64,000 nt of DNA from SIG565 sp045613385 (GTDB lineage: Bacteria > Bacillota > Clostridia > Oscillospirales > Acutalibacteraceae), in contig JAZLAW010000020.1 of NCBI GenBank assembly GCA_045613385.1, positions 119,991 through 183,990 of the forward strand, read 5' to 3'. Positions within the stretch are counted from its first letter, which is position 1; each line of letters starts with the position of its first letter. The position numbers were made by a program, and so were the translations under genes. Below the pieces are notes generated by a model, which saw nothing but the letters and a program-made list of their open reading frames with translations, was not told the origin of the DNA and ran no database searches. This document shows, one piece after another, positions 54,162 through 61,520 of this stretch.

Positions 54162-54359
54162 TGGCTTGCCGTTGTAAATCATCAGTTCCGTAAAGAATTG
54201 CATATCATAATTACGAAAGTTGTTTTATGCACACCTGCGGTGTGATGAGATACAAAGGCGGCACGCCGCCTTTGATGATATACACGCTAACGCGTGATGA
54301 TATATCATTGCTTTCGCAATGGATAAAAAAATCCTCGTTCCGATGAACGAGGATTTTTT
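54162..54359 (-). repeat. Palindrome array D (TGATATAC arm) with terminator
   Basis: Third arm type. On the plus strand GTAAATCATC and GCATATCATA arms alternate with weaker palindromes; after a centre, TGATGAGATAC, TGATGATATAC and TGATGATATAT arms alternate with CACACCTGCGGTGTG, AAAGGCGGCACGCCGCCTTT, ACGCTAACGCGT and CATTGCTTTCGCAATG. The terminator at 54325-54359 has a 15-bp stem. The left half is more degenerate than in arrays A-C. Confidence 0.8.
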
Positions 54360-54422
54360 GGGTAGTTTGAACTTAATGACACGAATGAAATATGCCTGAA
54401 AACTGGGGATTTTCTTATAATT

Positions 54423-54839
54423 TTATTCTGTTTTAACAGAATACCAATTTGTTTCAATTTCTTCAATGTCTATCCAATCTTGTGTACCTGTATATTTATC
54501 TTCGTTGACGTAATCTTTCCAATCGATTTGGTCGGTAACATACACATAACCTCTCGACTCTCCTAAAATTCCACGAAATTCAAAGAAATATATTGCACTT
54601 TGATCTTTAAACTCGACTATTAGACACTCTCCTGTATCTGAAAGGTTTTTAAAATTATCAGGTAAGGTAACCAAACCATTTTCTGAAATTCCAACTCTTT
54701 CATCAAGTATGAGGTCAACAACATTTTCTCTATCAATTTTTCCATCATCAAAAGAAGTTACTTTAGGTGATGCGCTCCCACAAGCAGATAACACGAAAAC
54801 AAGAAATATACAAAACAGTAAAGTAAATAATTTTTTCAT
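54423..54839 (-). CDS. Small lipoprotein downstream of the second S23-like gene
   Basis: 138 residues. Signal peptide with lipobox LSAC-G (about 17-21), then an acidic extracytoplasmic domain rich in Asp/Glu (DWKDYV, TQDWIDIEEIETNW). No family recognised. The ATG is 17 nt after the S23-like stop, the same spacing as in the other module, but its sequence past the signal peptide is unrelated to that lipoprotein. Confidence 0.75.
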   Translation of the reverse strand: MKKLFTLLFCIFLVFVLSACGSASPKVTSFDDGKIDRENVVDLILDERVGISENGLVTLPDNFKNLSDTGECLIVEFKDQSAIYFFEFRGILGESRGYVYVTDQIDWKDYVNEDKYTGTQDWIDIEEIETNWYSVKTE

Positions 54840-54856
54840 ATCATCACCTTCTTGGG

Positions 54857-55216
54857 TTATTTTGAGTTTATCTTATTTTCTATCGTTATACAAGAAGAGG
54901 TCAACATTCTTTGTACTCTTCCACAAAGATTTCTATGCTTTTTGAAAGCTACCTCATCAATAGAGTTGCTTGAATATAAAAGCTTTAACCAACTTTCCGT
55001 TTCAACACATTCCTTGCGAGCGATTTTAAATTTAGAAAGCATATCTGGTAAACTTTGAGGATATTGAGCTTCAGTAATATTTGCAAAGACACTCGAAGAA
55101 GATTTACGAATTTGAAAAATTGAATTAGAATTATCTTTGCGTTCTAATGATTTGCATAAAGTTTCAATTTCAACAGCTAACTGTTCAGCATATTTAAGTA
55201 GCAGATTCTCTTTCAC
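54857..55216 (-). CDS. Four helix bundle protein, S23/TIGR02436-like (copy 2)
   Basis: 119 residues, about 89% identical to the copy at 51733 by my alignment, with differences concentrated in the first 20 and last 40 residues; the stretch from about 20 to 81 is identical. Expressed from cassette promoter E. See copy 1 for family and possible role. Two such genes with different partner genes within 3.5 kb suggest duplication of a module rather than of one gene. Confidence 0.85.
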   Translation of the reverse strand: MKENLLLKYAEQLAVEIETLCKSLERKDNSNSIFQIRKSSSSVFANITEAQYPQSLPDMLSKFKIARKECVETESWLKLLYSSNSIDEVAFKKHRNLCGRVQRMLTSSCITIENKINSK

Positions 55217-55235
55217 AAGCTCACCTCTTAATTAA

Positions 55236-55264
55236 AGTATAGCAGAAATCCGCCACTAAATCAA
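55236..55264 (-). promoter_or_regulatory. Cassette promoter E
   Basis: TTGATT (55259-55264), 17-nt spacer ending in TGC, TATACT (55236-55241), nearly identical to promoter C. Confidence 0.7.
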
Positions 55265-55503
55265 CACGCAGTGTTGCATGTAATCATTTTCGTAAGAGAA
55301 TGTATGTAATTACGGCAACGCCGTGGATGTAATCCGACAAAGTCGGTATGTAATCAATCCGAAGGAAAAAACATACAAAGCTTACGCTTTGATGACATAC
55401 CGTTGGCGCAGCAAACGGATTACATACACCTGACGGCGATTACATGCCAATGCTTCGGATTGGATAAAAACAGAGCACTTCTTTCGAAGTGCTTTGTTTT
55501 TTG
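55262..55503 (-). repeat. Palindrome array E (TATGTAATC arm) with terminator
   Basis: Same arm as array C and same outer palindromes (CAACACGCAGTGTTG at the promoter end, CCAATGCTTCGGATTGG at the other), but with a different set inside: TACGGCAACGCCGTG, CGACAAAGTCGG, AAAGCTTACGCTTT, CCGTTGGCGCAGCAAACGG. The terminator at 55466-55503 is a GAGCACTTC/GAAGTGCTT hairpin. The rest up to 55634 is the flank shared with module B (55501-55577), then nothing recognisable. Confidence 0.85.
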
Positions 55504-55634
55504 TCTTTTCGTCCATAAAATACGAACACAATTTTTCTAAATTAAAGTTGTTAGTTCGAGTCTGGGTGATCCGTAAAGAGTGTATAAATATAAATTCAGG
55601 AATAATATGAACACATCTATAAATTAGAATTTGA

Positions 55635-56069
55635 TTATTTGATTAATTCGCATTTGTAGCGGACAACAGTTTCTGCACCATAGGTTTCAGAAAACTCTAC
55701 AATACTAAAACCATTGTTGCGATAAAACCCAACGGCATCATTATCTGTTTCAGCATATACAGATAACAAATCATAATTATTTATAACTTGATTTATCATA
55801 TACGAACCGATACCTTTTCCACGAGCAGATACATCTACTGAAATGCCTATAATTTCGATTTTTTTCTGCTCTATGAAAGAAGCCACCATAACGCCCAAAA
55901 TCTTACCTTGATCTAAACAAGCAAAGATTTTTACGGAGTTATCATTCAAGAATAGGTCTACTTTTTTATCAAACTTTTCTTCGGTAGGCATAAACATACA
56001 GTGCTTGTAAATTTCGTATGTTCGGCAAACCTCGTCCTTATTGGTTAGTTCTATAAATTTATGTTCCAT
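55635..56069 (-). CDS. GNAT family N-acetyltransferase
   Basis: 144 residues, the single GNAT domain. The acetyl-CoA loop motif SVDVSARGKGIGSYMI (near 77-92, R/QxxGxG/A) is clear, and the C-terminal GFYRNNGFSIV segment is typical. The substrate is unknown. It lies at the right end of the cassette region, and its downstream flank matches that of module B, but the TTG-17-TGCTATA promoter was not seen upstream. Confidence 0.88.
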   Translation of the reverse strand: MEHKFIELTNKDEVCRTYEIYKHCMFMPTEEKFDKKVDLFLNDNSVKIFACLDQGKILGVMVASFIEQKKIEIIGISVDVSARGKGIGSYMINQVINNYDLLSVYAETDNDAVGFYRNNGFSIVEFSETYGAETVVRYKCELIK

Positions 56070-56223
56070 TATACACCTACAAATTCAAATTTATATAACT
56101 AATTATAACAGAAATATAATAATTTTACAATTGGTCGTATGCATATAATCGTTATTAGCATTTTTGTGCAGTTCCAAAACGAATTTACATCTTTATAAAA
56201 CTAACCATTATAGTTTCCTTTTT

Positions 56224-56358
56224 CAGTGCACAGGGGACTCAGTGCACAGGGGACGGTTCTCTGTGCACTTTAGAATTTTCTCACAGTCCCAAACCTCACA
56301 CCTGTTAATCTGCAAATTTGTCTTATAGACACAACACAGAGAACCGTCCCCTGTGTTA
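56224..56358. repeat. REP-like inverted repeats (CACAGGGGACGGTTCTCTGTG type)
   Basis: Left part: a partial copy CAGTGCACAGGGGAC, then a full unit GTGCACAGGGGACGGTTCTCTGTGCAC, itself palindromic at its ends. Right part, inverted, about 60 bp later: ACACAGAGAACCGTCCCCTGTGT. Such units occur in many Clostridia and accompany Y1-type (RAYT) transposases. No transposase lies in this window, so this is a non-autonomous copy. The rest of the 440-bp gap holds only a weak hairpin before the next gene. Confidence 0.8.
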
Positions 56359-56458
56359 CCTTATTCATCTCATCACGCTCCTTTGTATATACACATTACA
56401 TCACAAAGTAGTGTACTATAAAACGGACTTTAACGCTATAAGAATATTTAAAAACAAC

Positions 56459-56508
56459 AAGCCACGTTAGGAATACAGAAGTTACTGCGCTCCCAACGGG
56501 GCTTATTT
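56459..56508 (-). terminator. Possible terminator of the GT8-PlsC-CrtO-like operon
   Basis: Inverted repeat AAGCC-ACGTT / AACGG-GGCTT with imperfect pairing and a T-rich tail on the minus strand, just after the last stop codon. Confidence 0.45.
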
Positions 56509-56511
56509 TTC

Positions 56512-57090
56512 TTATCTTTGATTTTCAAGACGCTCTGATTTTTTATACATTCTCTTTAACATAATTCGGAGTTTTGGTGTATTATATCGCAGCACTAAAG
56601 TCGGCAATATGTTTAAAAACAAATTAACCACTGCAACGGGTAGTGCAATCGAAAATGCACAAACATTCGGTATAAATAACATTGGAAGAAAGCCTATCGG
56701 ATAGGACAGTCTATGGGTAAGCACGCCTTTATTACATTCAATAATAAATTTTTCTATGTACTCAGGACTACTTGGGCTTGCCAAATTCTTTTTACTAAAT
56801 CCTCCAAGACCGCCAAGTTCCCATACCTTGTCCTTCCAACTGCGCACCTTTATTTTTTTATAAAGTGTCTTTTCAAACTCTGATACATTGTATAAAGGAT
56901 TATCTATCCCGAAAAACTTATCAGGTATTTTATTTATAATAATGGCGATAAGCCCGTCAAGTGCAAATTGCAAAGCAGTGCACACAACTACTAAAATGAT
57001 TATATTATACCAAGCGGCAGTGCCTAATATTATGTTTATCACCGATATGACAAGCATTGCTATGCCGATTACTGTCAGATAAAATTTCAT
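56512..57090 (-). CDS. CrtO-like membrane acyltransferase family protein
   Basis: 192 residues with two N-terminal and two C-terminal membrane helices. IPDKFF (near 53), YKKIKVRSWKDKV, YIEKFIIE and the C-terminal LRYNTPKLRIMLKR match the glycosyl-4,4'-diaponeurosporenoate acyltransferase (CrtO) family. Staphylococcal CrtO acylates the glucose of staphyloxanthin; no carotenoid genes are here, so the acceptor is probably another glycolipid. It overlaps the plsC-like gene by 4 bases. Confidence 0.75.
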   Translation of the reverse strand: MKFYLTVIGIAMLVISVINIILGTAAWYNIIILVVVCTALQFALDGLIAIIINKIPDKFFGIDNPLYNVSEFEKTLYKKIKVRSWKDKVWELGGLGGFSKKNLASPSSPEYIEKFIIECNKGVLTHRLSYPIGFLPMLFIPNVCAFSIALPVAVVNLFLNILPTLVLRYNTPKLRIMLKRMYKKSERLENQR

Positions 57091-57917
57091 AACGTACTGT
57101 ACTCCAGAGGCTTCCCGTAAAATTCTTCATAGGTTTTAACCCAAGCTTCATAATTTTTGTTCTTCATATCGTTTTTTGCATCACTGCGTGAAAGATTTTC
57201 ATCGGGATAGATAGCCGGTAATATGTGAAGCGTGTATTCCTGAACAGGAAAGCCGTCACCGTCAAGATGGTCGCTATCTTTCATTGTAATGAATATTGGT
57301 ACAACCGGCGAGTTATTTCTTACCGCAAGAGAAAATGCACCGTCTTGCATAGGACGAGGCTTTTTATAATTCCACCACATACCTTGCTCAGGATATATAA
57401 GTATCGTTTCGCCACGTTTTAACAGCTCTGCAACCGCCTTCATAAATTTTACCATCGTTGCTTTTTGGCTTGACAACGGTAGGGTGTTGCAATGCCTCAT
57501 AAAAAGTCCAAATGGCTTTGGCGGATTGGTATAATTTCCCTCACGAATGACTTTGTAAAGCATTTTGCCGTCCATATAATCACGAAGTGCAACCCATACA
57601 GCATAGTTATCGGTGATACTGAAATGATTACAAGTAACAATTTTACCGCTTTGGACGGCAGTAAAATTTTCAATGCCACGAACCTCTTTTATAATGAGCT
57701 GCCTATCAGCTATCATTTTATCAAAGAACCTTGCGCCAAACATATTAGCTATCTTATTCTTTATTTTATTTGAAAATTTCTCATTCAGATAATCAATTTT
57801 ATCCGGCATAAGAGGATAGGTTTCGGGATCATCCTCAACGTCGAGGTGCCACAGTTCCTGTTTTTCAAGTTCTGCAATTCTTTTGAGCAGTTCTAATTTA
57901 TGAGCCGATTTTTCCAT
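57087..57917 (-). CDS. 1-acyl-sn-glycerol-3-phosphate acyltransferase-like protein (PlsC)
   Basis: 276 residues. The acyltransferase motifs are NHFSITD (near 97-103; the usual HxxxxD) and YPEQGMWW (near 175; EGTR-like loop). It transfers acyl chains to lysophosphatidate or a related acceptor at the membrane. There is no N-terminal membrane helix. It sits 4 nt after the GT8 gene and overlaps the CrtO-like gene, so the three should act together. Confidence 0.87.
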   Translation of the reverse strand: MEKSAHKLELLKRIAELEKQELWHLDVEDDPETYPLMPDKIDYLNEKFSNKIKNKIANMFGARFFDKMIADRQLIIKEVRGIENFTAVQSGKIVTCNHFSITDNYAVWVALRDYMDGKMLYKVIREGNYTNPPKPFGLFMRHCNTLPLSSQKATMVKFMKAVAELLKRGETILIYPEQGMWWNYKKPRPMQDGAFSLAVRNNSPVVPIFITMKDSDHLDGDGFPVQEYTLHILPAIYPDENLSRSDAKNDMKNKNYEAWVKTYEEFYGKPLEYSTL

Positions 57918-57921
57918 ATTT

Positions 57922-58851
57922 TTATCCTCTTACGCCAAGTATTTTAGCAAAGGTATTATCGGAGGCAACGATCCTGTCGGCGTGTAAAAGAATCTCCTTT
58001 GCCATCGCATCGCCCGCAGCTTTCTTTTTTTCGCCGAACTTTGCTTTTCTGTCGAGTATCAATTCATAAAACGGTGAAAGTTTTGTGTATTCCCAAAAAT
58101 ATTCTCCGTCTATCACATCATCATACTGCCACGGCTTTTTATAAAGGTTATAGTGAACAATTTTTTTATCGCCTTCGCAAATAATCTCTGTAGGAGATTT
58201 ATTCCAACCATTAGGCAGAATATGTGTTTTGCCAAAGCAAAGATAATTTAAATATGCTTGATCAGGGTCAAGCAGGTCAAAATCGTGTTCCGTTATAAGA
58301 TTTATAAATTTGTTTTCGATATCATTTTTCCTAAATTGCTCTAAACTAATAACCAAAACCCCTGCGTTGAAATACGTGTCGGGATTAACACCGATCGCCT
58401 TTTCGGCATAGGTTCTGAATTCTCTTGTGTTGCAAACATATTGATCGGGAACTGCAGCCAATATATTGTCCTCAAGTTCAGTATTGTAAAGTTTCGATAT
58501 ATCACCGAGTACAACAAGGTCGCAATCGAGATATAAAATTTTATTATACTGCGGGAAAAGGGATGCAATAAACAAGCGGTAATAGGTTACTATTGAAAAG
58601 TGATATACATTCCTAAAGCGAGATTTTATATCTTTGACGTTTTCAGAAATATCAATAAAATCAATAGCAAAACCTTCACGCTCGTTCAGTTTAACCTTTG
58701 CAATATTATCCGGATTTAAACCTGTATTCAATACAATAATCCTATAGTCGTAATCCTTGGATGCGTTCGCAATTAGCGAATGAATCGCAACATCCAAGTA
58801 AGGTATGTAATTGTCATCGGTCGAAAAGAAAATCGGAATTTCTCTACTCAT
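57922..58851 (-). CDS. Glycosyltransferase family 8
   Basis: 309 residues. N-terminal IPIFFSTDDNY, the DxD motif in YLDCDLVV (near 105) and the HYNLYKKPWQ motif near 228 identify a retaining GT8 (galactosyl- or glucosyltransferase). AAAGGAG lies before the ATG at 58851; an in-frame ATG 36 bases upstream is less likely. It heads a three-gene operon with two acyltransferases, pointing to glycolipid or lipid-linked glycan synthesis. Confidence 0.9.
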   Translation of the reverse strand: MSREIPIFFSTDDNYIPYLDVAIHSLIANASKDYDYRIIVLNTGLNPDNIAKVKLNEREGFAIDFIDISENVKDIKSRFRNVYHFSIVTYYRLFIASLFPQYNKILYLDCDLVVLGDISKLYNTELEDNILAAVPDQYVCNTREFRTYAEKAIGVNPDTYFNAGVLVISLEQFRKNDIENKFINLITEHDFDLLDPDQAYLNYLCFGKTHILPNGWNKSPTEIICEGDKKIVHYNLYKKPWQYDDVIDGEYFWEYTKLSPFYELILDRKAKFGEKKKAAGDAMAKEILLHADRIVASDNTFAKILGVRG

Positions 58852-59005
58852 TTCTCTACTCCTTTGGTGTTCGTCTAAAATCATCAAGGATTATTATATC
58901 TTTATAATAATTATGAGTAAACCGAAGTTTGAGGGAGGCGTGTCTACTTATTGGATTTCTTGTCGTAGAATCGTTTTTCTACGACTCTCCGTTTCAGAGA
59001 ATTGC

Positions 59006-59047
59006 ATAAAAACGCCCTGCTTTTCAAGCGAAACAGGGCGTTTTTAT
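59006..59047 (-). terminator. Terminator after the XRE-type regulator gene
   Basis: A 14-bp stem ATAAAAACGCCCTG / CAGGGCGTTTTTAT with a 14-nt loop. Just to its left, 58961-58984, is a second hairpin (GTCGTAGAA...TTCTACGAC) of unknown role; the rest of the gap before 58851 is AT-rich promoter-like sequence. Confidence 0.82.
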
Positions 59048-59051
59048 ATGC

Positions 59052-59654
59052 TTATTTGGTCTTTGGTTTGTTTATGTAGGATGCCAACACTATTACAATT
59101 TGTCCTGCAACACCGAGCGGATAAATGAGCGAAACATTAACTTTGAAATATAAAAATGTAATGTGAACGGTCGCAAGTATCGACCACAATAACGCCGATA
59201 CAATGAGGTAATTATGTCGGGGGTTAAACCAAATCGAATTAAAAACCAATTTTACTATCAACACAACCGGCAGAGCGTATACAAAATATAACCATTGGAA
59301 TGTCATTTGATTGGTAATTAAAGTCGTAACGATAAACGCAAAGATAGCAACAATCCAGCCACCGCCTTCAGCAATATAGGAAACGGCTCGGCGGTTAAAG
59401 GTTACTTCCTTTGTTTTACGCTCACTAACTGCTTCTTCAACGTTCTCGGTTCTTACGAGATAATCCAGGGTGACGCCAAACAGATCTGCCAGTTCACCCA
59501 ACACCGATATATCGGGCGAGGATTCTGCACGTTCCCATTTTGAAATGGTCTTATCGGAATAATTCAGTTTTTCGGCAAGCTCCATCTGTGTCATATTATT
59601 GAGAATTCGAAGCTCGGTTATATTTTTAGCAACGTTGCTTTTTATGTCCTCCAT
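59052..59654 (-). CDS. XRE-type helix-turn-helix regulator with membrane domain
   Basis: 200 residues: N-terminal HTH_XRE (about 8-64; MTQMELAEKLNYSDKTISKWE) and, after a linker, four membrane helices (about 95-195). The HTH is of the type often fused to membrane segments in Clostridia, where the signal is unknown. GGGGGA lies 6 bases before ATG 59654. Likely the last gene of the MarR-DegV-GtrA-XRE unit. Confidence 0.88.
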   Translation of the reverse strand: MEDIKSNVAKNITELRILNNMTQMELAEKLNYSDKTISKWERAESSPDISVLGELADLFGVTLDYLVRTENVEEAVSERKTKEVTFNRRAVSYIAEGGGWIVAIFAFIVTTLITNQMTFQWLYFVYALPVVLIVKLVFNSIWFNPRHNYLIVSALLWSILATVHITFLYFKVNVSLIYPLGVAGQIVIVLASYINKPKTK

Positions 59655-59679
59655 CAAAAATCCCCCGTTATTAAATAAA

Positions 59680-60084
59680 TTACTTTTTCAGCGTATCTTC
59701 CTTACCTCGATACACAACAAACTTGCAGAAGAGAAATTCTAATACGAAGTTTGCAAGCATTGTAACGATTAAAATTATAAAATCATTTACACCAAGACCT
59801 TCCGCCGCATTTCCAAGATATGTGGAAAGCGGTGTAAATACGAGATAAAACCCAAACACCTTTGCCATTGCAACAGGTACGTTTGCTGCCGATTTAAAAG
59901 TATATCGACGATTGAGTGTGAAATTCCAAACAATTGAAAGCACAAGAGAAATTAAATATGGAATCCAATAATCTTTAATAAATATTTCAAGCAGTGCAAA
60001 AGAGGCAATTTGAATAACGCCTGCTGAAATTGAAAACAAAGTAAACTTCACTGCTTGCCACAATTGTTTCTTATTATTTTCCAT
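59680..60084 (-). CDS. GtrA family membrane protein
   Basis: 134 residues with four membrane helices. The FTLFSISAGVIQIASFALLE start and the WNFTLNRRYTFKS motif near 48 are characteristic of GtrA, which is thought to help flip undecaprenyl-linked sugars. No partner glycosyltransferase is adjacent; the GT8 operon is 800 bp away. Confidence 0.87.
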   Translation of the reverse strand: MENNKKQLWQAVKFTLFSISAGVIQIASFALLEIFIKDYWIPYLISLVLSIVWNFTLNRRYTFKSAANVPVAMAKVFGFYLVFTPLSTYLGNAAEGLGVNDFIILIVTMLANFVLEFLFCKFVVYRGKEDTLKK

Positions 60085-60105
60085 TTTACAGCAACTCCTA
60101 TATAC

Positions 60106-60945
60106 TTACTTCTTGAAGAATGCGACAACCACAGCACCGGGGCCTGCGTGTGTGCCTATAACGCTACCGACTGTTGTATAACGCACTTCATCGAGATTGC
60201 CTTCCCAAATATGACGGCTGTCTTCAATATATTTTAACAGAAGTGCATCTGAAATACCACTATAACCAAGCAACACGGGTTTGTCGAAATCAATACCGCC
60301 GGCTTTGTTAATTTCTTCTACAAGCAGATTGTTTCCCATCTTGGAACCCCGTGCCTTGCCGAGCATATTGATTTCTCCGTCAATAACAGAAAGAACAGGC
60401 TTGATATTAAGTGCGCCACCGGCAAAAGCGACAGCTTTTGAAATACGGCCGCCTTTTTTAAGGTATTCAAGCGTATCCACCAACGCAACGATGATAATCT
60501 TTTCCTTTTCTTCTTCGAGTATTGTAGCAATTTCTTCCGCATTTTTGCCTTCATCTAACAGTTTGAACGCCAGCTCAACCAAAATACCGCTACCCATTGC
60601 CGCACTGGCGCTATCTACAACATAAACATTCTCATATTCGGCTGCTGCAATGGTAGCACTTTGGTATGTACCGGAAAACTTTGAAGCAAGAGTAATAACA
60701 ACTGCCGCTTCTCCAGCCTCTTTTGCTTTTTCAAATTCCTTAATAAAAGCATCTGGCGTTGCTTGGCTTGTGGTAGGAAGCACATCGCTTTCAATCAGTT
60801 TTTCATAAAAGGTTTTATGGTCGATGGTAACACCGTCAATATATTCTTCATCGCCGAAATTGACCGTTAGCGGAACGGTGTGTACACGGCACTTAAATTC
60901 GGGCATCAAATCTGCAGTGGAATCTACAATAATTCTTGTATTCAT
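60106..60945 (-). CDS. DegV family protein (fatty-acid-binding, FakB-like)
   Basis: 279 residues. RIIVDSTADLMPEF at the N-terminus, PTTSQATPDAF near 57 and SKFSGTYQSA near 88 form the fatty-acid pocket of DegV/FakB proteins. FakB presents fatty acids to FakA kinase for phospholipid synthesis; the kinase is not in this window. It starts 17 nt after the MarR gene, which probably controls it. Confidence 0.92.
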   Translation of the reverse strand: MNTRIIVDSTADLMPEFKCRVHTVPLTVNFGDEEYIDGVTIDHKTFYEKLIESDVLPTTSQATPDAFIKEFEKAKEAGEAAVVITLASKFSGTYQSATIAAAEYENVYVVDSASAAMGSGILVELAFKLLDEGKNAEEIATILEEEKEKIIIVALVDTLEYLKKGGRISKAVAFAGGALNIKPVLSVIDGEINMLGKARGSKMGNNLLVEEINKAGGIDFDKPVLLGYSGISDALLLKYIEDSRHIWEGNLDEVRYTTVGSVIGTHAGPGAVVVAFFKK

Positions 60946-60962
60946 AAATAACTACTCCTTAT

Positions 60963-61403
60963 TTAGCCGTTCTTTGCTACGGCATCTAAACTCTCGCTGA
61001 CAATGGACAGGCTACGGTAAAATGCTATTCTTTCTTCTTCTGTGAGTCCTCCGCTAATAGTATCAAGAACACCATCAATTTTATCAGCAATTTTTCTACC
61101 GATTTCATAACCTTTATCGGTCAGCAATAACGGACTTTTATATCTTTTTGTGCTTTCGACTTCACGGGTAATATATCCGTTATTATCGAGATAATCTAAT
61201 GCACGGGAAATAGTCGCCTTGTCTTCCTCGCAGCGCTCACAGAGATCAGTCGCAGTTGCATCTTTTAGGATATAAATATAATAAAGGCACGATACGTGTG
61301 CGCTTCTTAAATTATACTCTGCCATTTCTTGATTCTTTATCTTTTTGATGTTACGGCTAATTCTGTTAATAAGAACCGTAAAAGTCTCATATCTTTCTTG
61401 CAT
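60963..61403 (-). CDS. MarR family transcriptional regulator
   Basis: 146 residues, winged helix: ATDLCERCEEDKATISRALDYLDNNGYI (about 54-82) is the recognition region, followed by the wing. GGAGG precedes the ATG at 61403. Two matching palindromes overlap its promoter, so it is probably autoregulated together with degV, gtrA and the XRE gene. A fatty acid or small lipophilic ligand would fit the DegV neighbour but is inferred. Confidence 0.92.
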   Translation of the reverse strand: MQERYETFTVLINRISRNIKKIKNQEMAEYNLRSAHVSCLYYIYILKDATATDLCERCEEDKATISRALDYLDNNGYITREVESTKRYKSPLLLTDKGYEIGRKIADKIDGVLDTISGGLTEEERIAFYRSLSIVSESLDAVAKNG

Positions 61404-61422
61404 TATACAACCTCCGCATAAT

Positions 61423-61477
61423 TTGTTGAAATATCAACAGGCTGTAGTATAACACAAAATTGTTGAAATGTCAACAA
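61423..61477 (-). promoter_or_regulatory. Promoter with two MarR-type operators
   Basis: Minus-strand promoter: TTGACA (61469-61474), 17-nt spacer, TATACT (61446-61451). Operator 1, TTGTTGAAATGTCAACAA (61460-61477), covers the -35. Operator 2, TTGTTGAAATATCAACAG (61423-61440), covers the transcription start. Their centres are 37 bases apart. Confidence 0.85.
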
Positions 61478-61484
61478 GTATCAA

Positions 61485-61512
61485 ATAACGGCAGAGTGTT
61501 CTCTGCCGTTAT
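61485..61512 (-). terminator. Terminator after the carbohydrate-binding-like lipoprotein gene
   Basis: A 12-bp stem ATAACGGCAGAG / CTCTGCCGTTAT with a TGTT loop. The U tract is poor, so it may also act as a barrier to the MarR promoter. Confidence 0.65.
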
Positions 61513-61520
61513 CGGTTATC

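Noticed and set aside
50366..55503. Reading the arm arrays as CRISPR
   Set aside because: The repeats are only 8-10 nt, the spacers are themselves palindromes, and the arm inverts halfway. No cas genes are in the window.
58961..58984. Small RNA gene from the hairpin between GT8 and XRE genes
   Set aside because: A single hairpin without recognisable promoter; it could be a weak terminator or nothing.
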